Source: Glandiceps talaboti (Eukaryota > Hemichordata > Enteropneusta > Spengelidae). Taken from it: 64,000 bases of DNA. Of this stretch, positions 1 to 13,200 are shown in pieces (the stretch's first letter is position 1; every line of letters starts with the position of its first letter). The stretch lies in the NCBI RefSeq assembly GCF_964340395.1, contig NC_135557.1, forward strand, positions 16,869,867 through 16,933,866, written 5' to 3'. The notes under the pieces are model-generated. The model searched no databases. It saw only the letters and a program-made list of their open reading frames with translations, and was not told the origin of the DNA. The translations under genes were made by a program, and so were the position numbers.

Positions 1-97
1 AGAGTGTGTGTGCGTGTGTGTGTGTGCGTGCGTGCGCGCGCGCGTGTGTGTGTGTGTATGCGTGTTTAACCAAAGGTGTTCTTTAATTGAGTGACAA

Positions 98-194
<97 letters not shown>

Positions 195-233
195 AGGGAG
201 GGAGGGAGGGAGGGAGGGAGGGAGGGAGGGAGG

Positions 234-269
<36 letters not shown>

Positions 270-300
270 GAGAGAGAGAGTGTATGTGTCTATGTCGGCG
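1..300. repeat. (GT)n, (GA)n and (GGGA)n microsatellites
   Basis: GT/GC alternation at 1-60, then an almost pure GA tract from about 103 with an embedded GGGA block (187-235). Apparent Arg/Glu open frames here are repeat artefacts. Confidence 0.9.
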
Positions 301-1254
301 TGTTTCGGTCAGTATGCATTTGTTCGCGTGAGTACATGTTTGCATTTATATATCTAGTGGTAAGTATGTATGTAATAGTACAATATAGTGTGCATGCGCG
401 TGCATGTTTTCAGTGCAAACATAAAGTATATATTACCTACATATATATCACAGAAATCATCCATTATTATTCATGGGGTTTAAAAAAAAGACAGTGTCAC
501 TTAAAATGTATAAATAAAAAAATATATACAGGGGAAAATACTCATACAAAACATAAAGTGAGACATTATTAGAAATATTGACACACAAGGATTACAGAAA
601 TATGGAGTTATGGACAATAGTACACTTGGTCATAATGTTAATTGAGTACCATACAGTACACAAGGATGACAAATTGCATGTCATGATTGGGATTAAGAAT
701 TTATAAGAAATAGACAGGTTGTTAGATATTCAATCTTAGTAGATAGAAATGTAAAGGTGAACGACGTACAAATCTGGTTTGGTGATAAATAATGGTAAAT
801 TAATTCGAGGTCAAGATCGAAGTCATTGTACTTTCTTTATGCTGTAATTTAGTACAGGCTAAATGCATGAGTAGCATTAGTTAAATAGAAGTATGCACTG
901 ATGAAACGTCTATGGAAAATGTATACACGACATTGGTGCATTGCTGTAACTGTTGGTAGAAATGTAACGCACAATGCTGGGGTATATAAAATTGATATAC
1001 TATCTATGGATAAATATATGTAGCGTGCAAGGGGTAAAGTGTCCATGAGAAGGATACGGTAAAATTATAGTCATTTGATAATACATTTGTGTTAGTAAAT
1101 TTGACTGCATATTTACTCCAAAGCACCGCAGTTGCACCGCTTGAAAAAAAGGCCTTGATAAAAATGCCTATTGAGTATTGAATGTATAGCAAAACGTACA
1201 GATATCGCTAGTCGTCATGAATTGTTTATCATTTCAGTTCAGTCTACCTTACAG
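301..1254. other. AT-rich intergenic sequence, nothing recognised
   Basis: About 950 bp with only short random open frames, no conserved motif, no repeat structure and no splice-bounded exon that I can support. Confidence 0.5.
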
Positions 1255-1257
1255 TTC

Positions 1258-1356
<99 letters not shown>
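1255..1356. repeat. (CT)n microsatellite
   Basis: Near-pure CT dinucleotide run of about 100 bp with one CC interruption. Confidence 0.9.
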
Positions 1357-1819
1357 GTTGTGATAACACGTTACCTGTGTCCCTATTAAAGTGAAATTGT
1401 CATGCAAAGAGCGAAAGGAAATAATTTTACGATCATGGTAAATCTAATCAAATACTGACACCTCGACAGATTGGCCAGTTTGTCTGTACATCTGCCTAAT
1501 TCACTTTAGATAACGTGTAATGATAATAATTGTGTTCCTTGTCAGGCTTTACTATGACATATTTGTACATTTACATCTGCTCTCACACAAAATATATCTC
1601 CAGTCAACCAAAAATATTAAGTGTGAACGTGATTTACTTATGTGTAAAAATTGTAACTTAGTGATATTATTTTTTTTCCATAATAGAGTACTACTACTAG
1701 TATTTTGCTAACTTCATCGTGGTATTCATTATTGATGACGTCAGTGCTTTTATTACACACGGAATGTTTATAAACATTTCGTGTGTTATAACATTACTAG
1801 TATGTTGAATCAAATATTG

Positions 1820-1944
1820 AATGTATGTATGTATGTATGTATGTATGTATGTATGTATGTATGTATGCTATGTATGTGTGTGTATGTATGTATGTATGTA
1901 TGTATGTATGTATGCATGTATGTATGTATGTATGTATGTATGTA

Positions 1945-1979
<35 letters not shown>

Positions 1980-2086
1980 ATGTATGTATGTATGTATGTA
2001 TTGTATGTATATATGCATGCATGCATGCATGCGTGGGTGCATGGATACATACATACATACATGGATGGATGGATGGATGCATGCAC

Positions 2087-2117
<31 letters not shown>

Positions 2118-2208
2118 TGTATGTATGTATGTATGTACCTTCCACATATGTGTGTATGTATGTATGTATGTATGTATGTATGTATGTATGTATGTATGTA
2201 CCTTCCAC

Positions 2209-2239
<31 letters not shown>

Positions 2240-2295
2240 TGTATGTATGTATGTATGTATGTATGTATGTATGTATGTTTGTTTGTTAGCATGCT
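1820..2295. repeat. (ATGT)n compound microsatellite with a repeated interruption
   Basis: A 470-bp ATGT/GTGT/GCAT/GGAT tract. The interruption ACCTTCCACATATG occurs twice (about 2137 and 2199), showing that blocks of the tract were duplicated. Open frames on both strands are artefacts of the 4-bp unit. Confidence 0.9.
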
Positions 2296-2693
2296 TGCCT
2301 TCCATGTATATGTATGCATACATGTATGCACGTACTGCGATAGTGAACTTCAATGTAAACATAGTATGAAAACGTGATGAACGTGACTTTGATGTTAAGC
2401 TCAAAGCAAGCCGCAAACAGTGCATTGTGTCGCCGCATTGTAACATGGTGTCCTCGTTAATGTCTGCCTTAAGTTCTACTACATGACAGTGTGTACTATT
2501 TTATGATTTCCTTGGCCAAAAGATTTGCCAAATTCACTATCACAGGCTTTCGTTCATTCGAGAGAAACAGTATTGTGAAGCCTGAACCAGTGTCAGTCCC
2601 TTTGGCCAAGGTTTACTCTAGCTCTGAAAGTACTTTCCTCTTGTTTTTAACTCTGTTTTTTTATACTTAACCCATTTCGTTAGCTACATGTAG

Positions 2694-2957
2694 CTATATT
2701 TGCCTACAATACATTAGGCAATATAGAGCAAATATAACGGTGGAGTCAATCATAGGCAGCAAGCTTTGACTTAGTGTTTCTTGTTTCAAAAACTGGTACA
2801 AACATAGTGCACGTTGTATGAATGAGGGCGGTTTACTAAATCGTGCTGACATGGAGCGATAGGGATTCCGTCTCAAAGGCGTGGACGTCCTAGACCGAAT
2901 GAAGTAGAGACTGGGGCCTAAGACAGAACACATTATTGTGGTGTGTCTCCTTTCCAC
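2694..2957 (-). pseudogene. Possible non-LTR reverse-transcriptase relic
   Basis: An 87-codon minus-strand frame contains ALCLYQFLKQETLSQSLLPM followed by IDS, which resembles the segment near the end of LINE reverse-transcriptase ORFs where a leucine-rich helix precedes a 'PxxDY' motif. The usual Tyr is absent and no catalytic motif is preserved nearby. Weak resemblance only. Confidence 0.3.
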
Positions 2958-3690
2958 TCACTTTGTTTAAGTAATCTCAGACCCGTTGTCAGCTTTAAAA
3001 AAAGAAGAGGGGGAATGTTCACTAGTGCAATTTTTTGACGAAGGGATCAATGTTTTAGAATCGTGTATGGCCGCCGAATACCTTGCTAACTCTAAGGGAA
3101 ATAAAGTTTGTTGTATTACTTGAACACAAGATGGTAAACCGCCAAACTTTTTTTTTGTTTCACAAGAACCAGCTGGTACAAACTTTTACACTGTAAAGTT
3201 TCGAGAGATGTGAATAACCCAATTGATTGTCGGGAAAACTGTTCCCAAGGCGAATTCCACCTTCACAAAGCTGCAAGGTCGTATCGATAGATGATGGAGA
3301 TACATTTTCAAACATCCGTATGGAGTGCAGATTTTACATGTAGCTCACCATAGGTGGTATTATTACACAAACATCACCTATTTGTTGTAAATTATACATA
3401 CGGAAGATTTTCTGACGCAAATTGAAATTTTACTGTACAAAGTATACTATAAGTCCCCCGTTGACTAAGATTTGAAATAACACACACTGGGTCTATAATT
3501 GAAAGAACGTGCCAATTCCTTTATTGAGATCGAATTAATAAATCTACAGGATTCATAAAATGTTAGATCGACAACTGTACATGTGACATTATCAGTTTAT
3601 CGTAAGCAACACGGTATGATCATTAGTTGCTGCACGACTATTTTCGTGATTCTCTGGCAATATGAAAATGTTTATTCGTTCTCTGTCTAT
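2958..3690. other. Intergenic sequence, nothing recognised
   Basis: No conserved coding segment or repeat. Only short frames without family resemblance. Confidence 0.45.
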
Positions 3691-3693
3691 AGG

Positions 3694-3800
3694 CTATTAG
3701 CCCAGAGACTTAGTCTTGGTGTTATTATCTCAAAAAGCTCTCCACACCAAGGAGTACTTCTTGAGATAGTAACACCAAGACAAGTCTCTGGGCTACTAGA
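3694..3800. repeat. Near-perfect long hairpin (foldback element or precursor-like RNA)
   Basis: The arm from about 3699 (AGCCCAGAGACTTAGTCTTG and on to CTCAA) pairs with the arm ending near 3795 (TTGAGATAGTAACACCAAGA and on to GGGCT). Over about 35 bp there is one A bulge and one G-T wobble, with a loop of about 28 nt that contains its own CTCC/GGAG pairing. Confidence 0.75.
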
Positions 3801-3909
3801 ATATAGGGTTGACCTTTCTATAGCTATACTAATGACTTCAAGAAAGACATTCCCTCTCTACACACAGTACCGGGGAGACTTTATTAATCAACGGATATTT
3901 GTCCCTTGA

Positions 3910-4560
3910 ACGAACTGAGCTGAACTGAACATCATATATAGATACGGGGTTTGTGTGGAGTTTCACAAATAAGACAACTTGCAATTCACTTGAAACTAAA
4001 AATTGGCATAAGGCCAAAAAAAAAATTTCTGGTCAGGACAGTTTCTCTAAAATGATGCGACGACGCAATTTTTTTTAAATTCTCAACAAACCTGTCACTC
4101 AGTCTACTATTTATGGCAGTTACTGTTCTTTTTATTTAGTACTTTAGAGCAAGTGTGTATGTGGGGCAGATGTCATTTGCTTGTTCATGATTGGCTCTGC
4201 AGTTGTCTTCACTGAAGTAGGGAGGGTTAATTGTTTCCCCGCGGATCTGCAGAGTACATTGGCTGGACAAACACGAAAAAAAAGACCGACTCGAGGGTAT
4301 TTGAGTGACGCATGCGCTGACAGAAATGATTCCTTTTTGGGGGCCTAAGGTACTTACCTAACATACACACCGGCTCCTAAAATAAAGTACGTTGTTTTTG
4401 TGACAAATAAATGTGTGATTGTGAGAAAATTCATTAGCAAACACCATTACGGTTTATAAGAAATAATTGCGATAAATTAATGCTCTGACACACACCTGAA
4501 TAGTTAGATACTGTGATTATACCAATAGAGGGCGCTATGACTATTTCTTCCTCAACAGTC
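3910..4560. other. Intergenic sequence, nothing recognised
   Basis: No coding or repeat structure that I can support. Confidence 0.4.
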
Positions 4561-4564
4561 AACA

Positions 4565-4696
<132 letters not shown>

Positions 4697-5089
4697 AAAA
4701 CACACACAGAGACTGACTGGCTGACAGAGATAGAGAGACAGACTGCAATTGAATACTTAACATGATTAAAACATTCTGGACAATAATGCACGTCTCACGT
4801 AAGGCATAAAAATGTCAAAGGAATATTTCTTTTTTTATATCAAACAAGGTTCAACAATTTAAATTTATCATTTCATTATTCTGGTTTATTTTCTAAAAGA
4901 ATGAAAATAAACACCACTCAGTATATTTACAAACACAAGAAATGCAAATTACACAAACTGCTGAAACACAAAATGTGAAAGAATGTTAAGTACAATCTCC
5001 TATACACAACGCATTAACTGTCAAATGTACATTACAACTACTACTAACACGGTCTTTCATGAATACAACCAGTGACATGCAAGCAGTTA

Positions 5090-5345
5090 CAAGCGGATCT
5101 TGTTATAAACAGGGAAAGTAAAACAAATGAATTGGATTTAATAACTTTTGACACAGCATGTCGGAAGTACCGAGACAAGTATTACATTGCGTCATTTGAT
5201 AAGAACACTTTGAAGGCTTTTTTAGCATAACAGCTCATAGTCTTAAACAAATTTGAAGTTCTCCTGGCATTTCATGTACACGTAATGACGCCATAAAACT
5301 GTTCTTATCAACCCAGTACAATGTAAGGTCATTTGTTTTGGTTGA
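5090..5345. mobile_element. Foldback/MITE-like element, family 2, copy 1
   Basis: Shares long blocks with 16260-16575: AATTGGATT followed by TAATA, GCATGT(C/T)GGAAGTAC, GAGACA(A/C)GTA, TCATTTGATAAGAACA and CATAAAACTGTTCTTATCAA. The two internal blocks TTTGATAAGAACA and TGTTCTTATCAA are inverted relative to each other, so the element folds back. Confidence 0.65.
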
Positions 5346-5957
5346 AAGACAAGTCAGAATCATTGCTGTATGTATATTATTTATCATGTATATGTTTATT
5401 CTAATAATACGTTCTTGTACCCCGACCAAGGGGTCTTATTACTTCCAAGTAACATTTCACCTGTACAATAACGTATTATTACTATGTTTTACCGATCTGA
5501 TGAATGTGTTTAAGGACACTATTCTTATACTCTTTCAAAATACGACTTTCCAAAATGTACAATTTCGATATCAAATACATAAAAACATTTCTGTTAACAG
5601 TGTTTGTTATCTGAAGATCTGAAAAAACTCAATATTTACAGAAATCCTAAGTACCTTATGAAGTTTTGTGAGAACTTAACATAAGCAATTACTAGATTCT
5701 TGAACTGGAGAAACAGCAAAGTTTCTCAAAATTGTGTACATGACCCAAGTGAAATAACATACTGTTTTATACAATTCAGTAATGTCTCCACTATGAAGGT
5801 AACAGGAAGAGAAATAACAACATTTTCAAAATGAAAAATTATACAATATTTGTAACTCATTTTCATCAAATATCATGAAACTGTGGGTTTCAAATACGTT
5901 TTTATCTGCAATATGGGTACATGTAGGTAATGGTAACATGTAAGACATGCAGACTCA
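5346..5957. other. Intergenic sequence, nothing recognised
   Basis: A 94-codon open frame (5338-5622) has no family resemblance and starts inside the repeat; not accepted as a gene. Confidence 0.4.
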
Positions 5958-6050
5958 ATACAAAATACTCATGACCTAAGGGGTTTTATCACAGGAGTCT
6001 AGTGACTCATAGTGACAATGCCCCTTATGTCACTTGTTTTACAAATGGAA
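5958..6050. mobile_element. Foldback MITE family 1, core only
   Basis: Core palindrome AATACTCATGACCTAAGGGG paired with CCCCTTATGTCACTTG. The same core recurs at seven other places in the window. Confidence 0.7.
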
Positions 6051-6834
6051 TTAAAACGAGTAATGTAACACAATTCGGAAGTCTTTGAAGTCTGGTTGCA
6101 TAACTGTTTTCTGTCTACTAAAATCTGAAATGTAAGCTTGGAGAACATATATGGCACTGGTAATAGAGCAAACTAAATCTATTGTTCTTCAATGTGGCAG
6201 ATTACACAAGTGGGTGATAGTGGTTCCTCTGTTGTGTGATTCTCATCACCCTGTGATCAAGACAGTGTAAACATTGGAAGTCCCAAAGCAGCACTGCAAG
6301 TTCATGGAACTTTAAATAAACTAGTTTTCATAGACAACTCTTTAATTAAACCAACATCCATTCAATAGCTTATCACTGTTGTATCAACATGTTGCGACAA
6401 TAGTTTTAGTTTGTGTCTATCATATGTAAACCAAAGGTTCAACTACCAGAGAAATATATCAATTTCTGTGTAAAATATTTATTTGTAAAAAGTTTACATT
6501 TCTACTAGACTTCATTGATTTCCATGGTAACAATGTGTTACATTTACTTGTATGTTGTCTACATTTCTAAGGAATCAACTTGATTGAAATGTTGTCCTTT
6601 TCTAGCCGTATTGTATATCACATATTAAAATACGTGTGAAAGACAGTTTTGGTAATGTCTAATAAAATTTACTGTAACACGGTAGCATGTCGACACTTTC
6701 TTGGGAATGGTTTTGTGATGTGTGAACAATGAACATTTCAATTTAATTCAATTTTCTTGGAAAATTCTGCTCATGTTGAAAAACTCTGAAGATTCAGGTC
6801 ACTTTTTGTACAGAATTCTCAGTACCTGAAATAG

Positions 6835-7075
6835 GCACATCATAAAAATAACGAACATTCAATTTCTTGGTCGACACCAAAACTTCCACTCCACGCGCTT
6901 CTCATGCATTACTATAGGTGCACATGAGAATAAGTTAACCTTCTTTTTCTATTTTGACCCTCTAGAATAAGGTAAAAAGCTATTGCAGGTACTGAGAATA
7001 AGTCAACCTTCTTGTTCTATTTTGACCCTCTAGAATAAGGTAAAAAGCTATTGCAGGTACTGCGAATTACTAGTG
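6835..7075. repeat. Dispersed repeat family 3, copy 1, with internal tandem duplication
   Basis: CATAAAAATAACGAACATT, CTTGGTCGACACCA and TTCTATTTTGACCCTCTAGA blocks; the last ~80 bp (GAGAATAAGT to TGCAGGTACTG) are duplicated in tandem. A second copy is at 18735-18910 and an inverted one near 9815-9930. Confidence 0.7.
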
Positions 7076-7207
7076 TACAATGAACAATGACACTTTCGGT
7101 TTCTTCCTCATTTCTAAATCTTATATCAAAGGTTCAAGAACTTTCATATGTTTACAAATTTTGACTTCCTATTTGATGTATAGTCATGTAAGTACACATG
7201 TATTATA

Positions 7208-10200
7208 TTAATAATCATTATAATTATCAGATGATATCGGTTTATTCATGTCTCTCTGCATATTACTTCTATCTTTCAACCTAGCTTGTAGTAAACTGTG
7301 TTCTACTGTACCAACACGGACGTCCATCTGTAATATCTCTGTCTTCAGTCGTTGTAACGCTTGCTTGATTTTCACCAATGGAGCTGTCATGAAGAGAAAG
7401 TTGTTCATTTTAATATAAAACATTATGATACGGTTACCTCACACAATCCACCATCAAATGCATTTGAACAAGAATGTGGATATTTATATCCTGATTGTCC
7501 TACATCACACCAACCAGCGTCTACATCACTGGTTTTGCAGTGTTCAACATGAGTCAAAACGTTCCAAATCACCATTGATTTTTCTCGATTTTGTCATAAA
7601 TTATCCTTGAAGACTGGTATAATTGTATTATTCCCCTAAATTTTGCTTCATTTAACAGGAAATACTCATGACCTAAGGGGTTTTTCACTATTCATCAAGC
7701 AACTCATGGTGACAATACCCCTTAGGTCACTAAACTGTCCTATTCTATGTCATATTGGTGAAGCTTTGGATGTGTTTATGTGTTAAAGAAGTTATTGTAT
7801 ATGTTCCCATACATTAAGCTGTCGCCACATCATATCAGTCAAGCTTTGACCATATTTATGTGATAAAGAAGTTACCCGTATTGCATATGTTCACATACCT
7901 CCATCTGTCTATACATCATATCAGTCAAGCTTTGACCATATTTACACTACAAAAATGTTCAATTATATTAATCACATACCTCCATCTGTCATACTTGATC
8001 CCCTCTCCTCCATTTCTTGTTTAATTTTTTCTAGATCTTCAGATATTTCTGCCAGTCTTCTGCTTCTATCAGTCACACCACCACTAGCCTGTCTGTATTG
8101 TTCTTTCGCCTGAAACACAGAAAACAATCAACATTAAACAATGCAGAAGCCAAGTTATTGTCTTTGAACAGAAAATATGGATTATATACATGTAACTTGG
8201 TCATTCTATGTCTATGTCCAGGTCACAGATTCTGAGGTGCTCGAAATTTGGTCAAAATTATCCAAATTACCACTATTTTTCTCAATATTTACTTGAGGTA
8301 GTACAGTTGTATCATTAATATTTTGCTTCATTCGACCAGGAAATACTCGTAGCCTAAGGATTTGTCACTACATGTCTATCAACGTGTAGTGTCAAGGCCC
8401 CTTAGGTCACTTGTATATTCCTTGGTTGAATGATGAAAAACATAAGGGAATAATATCTTATTATGTATGCATGACACGTGAGCGCAAGTGTAGACTGTTT
8501 ACATCGCAATGTGTTTTTGCTTCGCTGTCTCACAAAATGCTTGTAACCTAAAACAATTAATTTAGCCACGCCCCTAAAGGCAGTTATCAGCATTGTAGAT
8601 ATTTGCATAATATTAACTGTGTATATTTCATGTTGCTATTGTGGTCATCTCAACAATGGCATATTTACATATTGACTTCATTTGAATATAGTCAATTGGG
8701 GCTGACATAAGTTATCACTCCCCAGTGCGACCAATCAGTTTGTGTGCATTTTTTCAAACCAATAAGTTTGAGCATATAAATTTTCAAACAACATTAATCG
8801 TTTGCCATTGCTAGCAATACAAGTGGTTTGTGAGACAGCAAAGCAAAAACACAAATTGCGTTACAAGTTACAGACACTTTTAGGAGACATCCCCACAATG
8901 TCCTACAAAATTGTTTCCCTTGTTTTCAAACCAGTGTTCTAGCCAATATTCGGTATACTTTACCTCAGCTAGGGAATCTTGCATGTGACGGAATTCTCCA
9001 AGCAAGTGTTCTAGTTGATTATTGATGTACTTTTCTCTGCTGTTGATCTTCTCTAGTGTTCTTGAAATCTCTCCATGTAATTTATCTAGGTGACCCTGAA
9101 AAAATCATCAAATATGATTTGAAATCTTTAGGTTCCATGACACTCAAAATGTGAGTCAAAATATTCAAAATTGCCATTATTCTTCCAGATTTTTCTTATA
9201 AGTGTACGAAAACGAAAAAGAAAACAGGGAAAGCATTGGGGAAAACATAATTATATCATCCCCCAATATTTTCCTTCATTCAGCCTGAAAATACTCCTGA
9301 TCAGTTTGCCATTGCTTGTCTCTGAGTCATAGTGACAAGACCCCTTAGGTCACTCATATTTTTGTTGGCTGAACAAAGAAAACTGTTGATGAATAATATC
9401 TAAGTATATGAAAACATTATTACCTTAGTTTCTGAGAGGGACTGTCCAATACCATCCCTATGTTGATGCATTTGGTCTACATGAGTACGCCAATCTTTGT
9501 TATCAGTTCTGATGGTGACTTTTAGGGACGGCATCACTCTTTCTACTTCAAGTCTCCAGTCAATTGCATCTGTGGTTGACTCCATGATTTCCTGTGGTTT
9601 GGTTGATTCACTGCTCTCCTTTAGTAAAACATAGAAAAGGTGACATATGCCAATTACTATCATATACCCACTGGTCGCAGTATCGCTTCAAATGCAACTC
9701 AATGGCAAGAGCACACAACAAAGCCATTCAATAATTTTCCATATCATGCCCCCCCCCCCCCCCCCCCGTACACTATACCCAAATATGGCAAATGGCTCAC
9801 TCATCACTATGCATATCCATAGAGGGTCAAAATAGAACATGGTGCACTTCACGTACACCTATAGTAATGCATATGTGAGGAGAAGAAGTCAGTGTCAACC
9901 AAGAAATTGAATCACTTTATGACATGCTTAATGCAGGTACCAAGAATTTGTGGCCAGTGGCCTTTGGCAAAATTTGAACCACACTTCTATTAATACAATG
10001 CAGCTACACACATAATGGGTACTCTAATAGGACATATTATAGATTAGATGGATTTAATTCCATTATGCAAAACGGTGCCCAATGAGTGTCACTCAAGGAA
10101 CATTAGAAAAGTAAAATAAGTTGTAAAAATACTCTTTTTTTTGTATATGTCCAGTGTGATTATATCTGCATTACCAAAACACACACCAATGTCATCCATT

Positions 10201-13200
10201 TGTATAACCTACTAGTACTACATACCACAATAATAACTTAACAATGCTTTGATCATAGCTTGTGAAAATACTGTGTTATTGCAACTGTCGTAATAAATAC
10301 AAATGTACTTACATTTTTATTTTTCAAATTCTTCAGTCCTTCCAAATCAAGGAAGCTTTCTTCCTCTTCCACATCATCATAATCTTCCTGCAATAAATAA
10401 ACAACATAGATTGTAAAAATAAAATACAGAATATGGAATATGGAAGATGATAGAAGTAAAAACTTAATAACACCAAGTAGTACTCAACGTTAATGTGATA
10501 TTTCATTGTGCTCAAGATACAAAGTTTTCAATTTAAGATGGATGGACCCCAGGAACAAATTTCCATGAAAAAGATATATGAAACCTTGTTCGTGGTCCTT
10601 TTGAAATGATAAAAGAAGTGGGTTCATCATCTTTTTTTTTAAAAGAAACAAATCTCCTTTCAAGGAAAGCATGAGACTAGGCACACAAGGACTCCTTATA
10701 CCAGTGCAAAAACACAAACAGTGTTATCAATGCTTATAAATACCAATCTAATGTATGAGGTCGATACTTTGGATTTACCCGGTGCACACATCAATTTACA
10801 AACCTTTTCATATGAATAACTGAAGAAGTAGATGTTGGATGAAAAAACGAAAAGAGCAAAAGAGTGAAACGTTTCACCTACAATGAGGTACTATCATGTT
10901 CCAATAAACCTCACCCCAATTTTTGAATTTGTTACTTTCACTACATTATTTTGTATTTTATGTAAACTTACAGCCATTTCCTCTTCTACTTTATTAAGAG
11001 TTAATTCTGCATCATCATCAACCGTTGATTCCTCTTCCATTTCCTCTTCTGGATATACAGGCCTGTATGACAGAAATAATATAGAGAAAATAGTCTCAGA
11101 AACGATAAAAAAGAACCATATGACATGTGAGTTCCAGTGTGGCTGTCCTTGGAAGTATTTTACCATCTTGCAAGAGAACCAGTGTGTCCTGTAAGCCAAT
11201 TTGATGCGCCACTGATGCACACAAATTCTAGTGACACACCAAAATTTGGTGTTCCCCTATCTCTTACTATGTGGTGACTCACAAGAAATCCCAGTTTTTC
11301 TCATATTGATTCACAACAACAAAATTTTGCTATCGTTAGAGGGCACACTGGTCATGGGTCTACAATAATTTGCAGGTGGTAGCCCACTCAGGCTACCACT
11401 GATTATGTGATGAAGATGGAAAATTTACGAACATGAAAGTGTTTTAATAACACACATATTCCAATAGAGGAAATATGTTTTCAGTTCAGGAATATGGTAC
11501 TACAGGTCACAATCCTTGGACTACATGTATTTTACCATCTTGCAAGAGAACATAAGATACAAGACAACAATATGAATATTTTACCTTTGCCATTTAAAGT
11601 TGGTCTGTTTGAGAGCTTCATCGGCAAATTTATCAAGTACATAGATCACATGTTCACCCCAGCCAGACTTCAACTTTGCAGGTGGAAAGTCTACAGTTGA
11701 CCCTAGTTGACGTATTTCATCTAAAATACTTGATATTGTGGCATTGGGATCATCGTACTAAGAAATGAAATGTAAATAACGTATTTTGTGATTAAAGTGT
11801 ATTCATTAAGCCACTGTAGGACTATACACATTTTGAATGCTATATCTGGATGTGCCACCAAAATACTCAAATTGATTCGTTCTGTAGCTGTAAAGTCATG
11901 CTGGTCGAATGGTTAGAGTGGCTGGCTTAGTATCTGCAGGTTTGAGCCTCACTAATGCCATTTGTGTTCTGAGTGGCTAAAGTCCTTTGGCAAGATTTGA
12001 ACCATGACTGTGCCTCAGTCAACCCAGCTGTATAATTGGGGACTTGGTAGGATAGAGGTTGTAATGTGAATGTTTTATTGCTACAGGTATGCGCTTACAA
12101 TGGATTACATGCTCCCTGGGCAGTTGAGGAAGTACTAGTATTAGACCTTTGTGCCACTGTAGGTGTGTGCCATGGGGTAATAATTGTAAAGTGCTTAGTA
12201 CAGTGGAAGAAAGAACTGTATAAAGACATAATATTATCTTTATTATTTCTGAGTTCTGTGATTTCTCTCCTGTGAATGTTTCAGGGAAAACAACGCAAGT
12301 GATACAATGACAAGTCACATATACTGTTATACATGTATTGATGTTAAAACTTTGCCTACCTCCTGTGGTGTATCAAAGTGTTTTCCAGATTGATTTATCA
12401 TCCATGCACTCAGTGATGTAAACATGTAGAATTGTTCTCCAGGATTGGTCTGTATAGCAAAGTAATGCCTGGAGAAAAAAAAGAAATAAATAGAGGATAT
12501 GATAACAATGGAAAGCATTGTTTAAAATCTACATTTTGTAGTAACACTTTTGGCAAAACTGTCTTTCCGAAGGCAATGCAGACTGTCTTGACCTACATGT
12601 ACATGCATCTTGTCTCTCAATCTGCCAGCATAATGCCAGTGGTGAACAAATCATTTTGTGAACTGGTGGTCACCAGACCAGTGCCTTAAAAAATCCAGTG
12701 GTCCTGCTGAAAGAATTAGTGGTCCCAGGTCCCGCTAATGTGAAACATTAAATCTTACCTATGAATCTGTATATTCAGATGACTTTTTAACATAGTTATT
12801 AACAGTAAGGTACTGGTCCGACAGCCCAGACAAGGTAAAATTTGTGGGGTCCGCCCAAAAAAATTGCTAGTCACGGACCCAGGACCAGTGGATTTGTACA
12901 CCCCTGAATGCTATCAATGTAACGTTTTGAGTGTACATACAATTCTGATACCATCAAATTACCACATAAAAGAAACACCAAATTATATACCTTGACTTCA
13001 AAACATTGCTTGTTTATCATGTTTGTGATAATTACATGTACAATGTACATGTATACTGAAGTAATATACAACATGTTAGCTTTTGTTACTAGCTGAGTTC
13101 TCCTGACCGAGTTCTCTTACTGGTCGGCTTCTCTTGATACCCTGGCAATAGATTGTTCAGGGCTTGAAATTAACCATAGTCCCATGCCCACAGACTACCA

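Noticed and set aside
87-572. 161-codon plus-strand frame rich in Arg-Glu
   Set aside because: Entirely explained by the GA microsatellite; no domain and no splice context.
1781-2446. Several 130-200-codon frames on both strands with Tyr-Val-Cys-Met or His-Thr-Tyr-Ile repeats
   Set aside because: A 4-bp ATGT unit cycles through all frames without stops, so open frames are expected by composition.
3583-3909. 108-codon plus-strand frame
   Set aside because: It crosses the long hairpin at 3694-3800, so the two arms encode unrelated peptides; no family resemblance.
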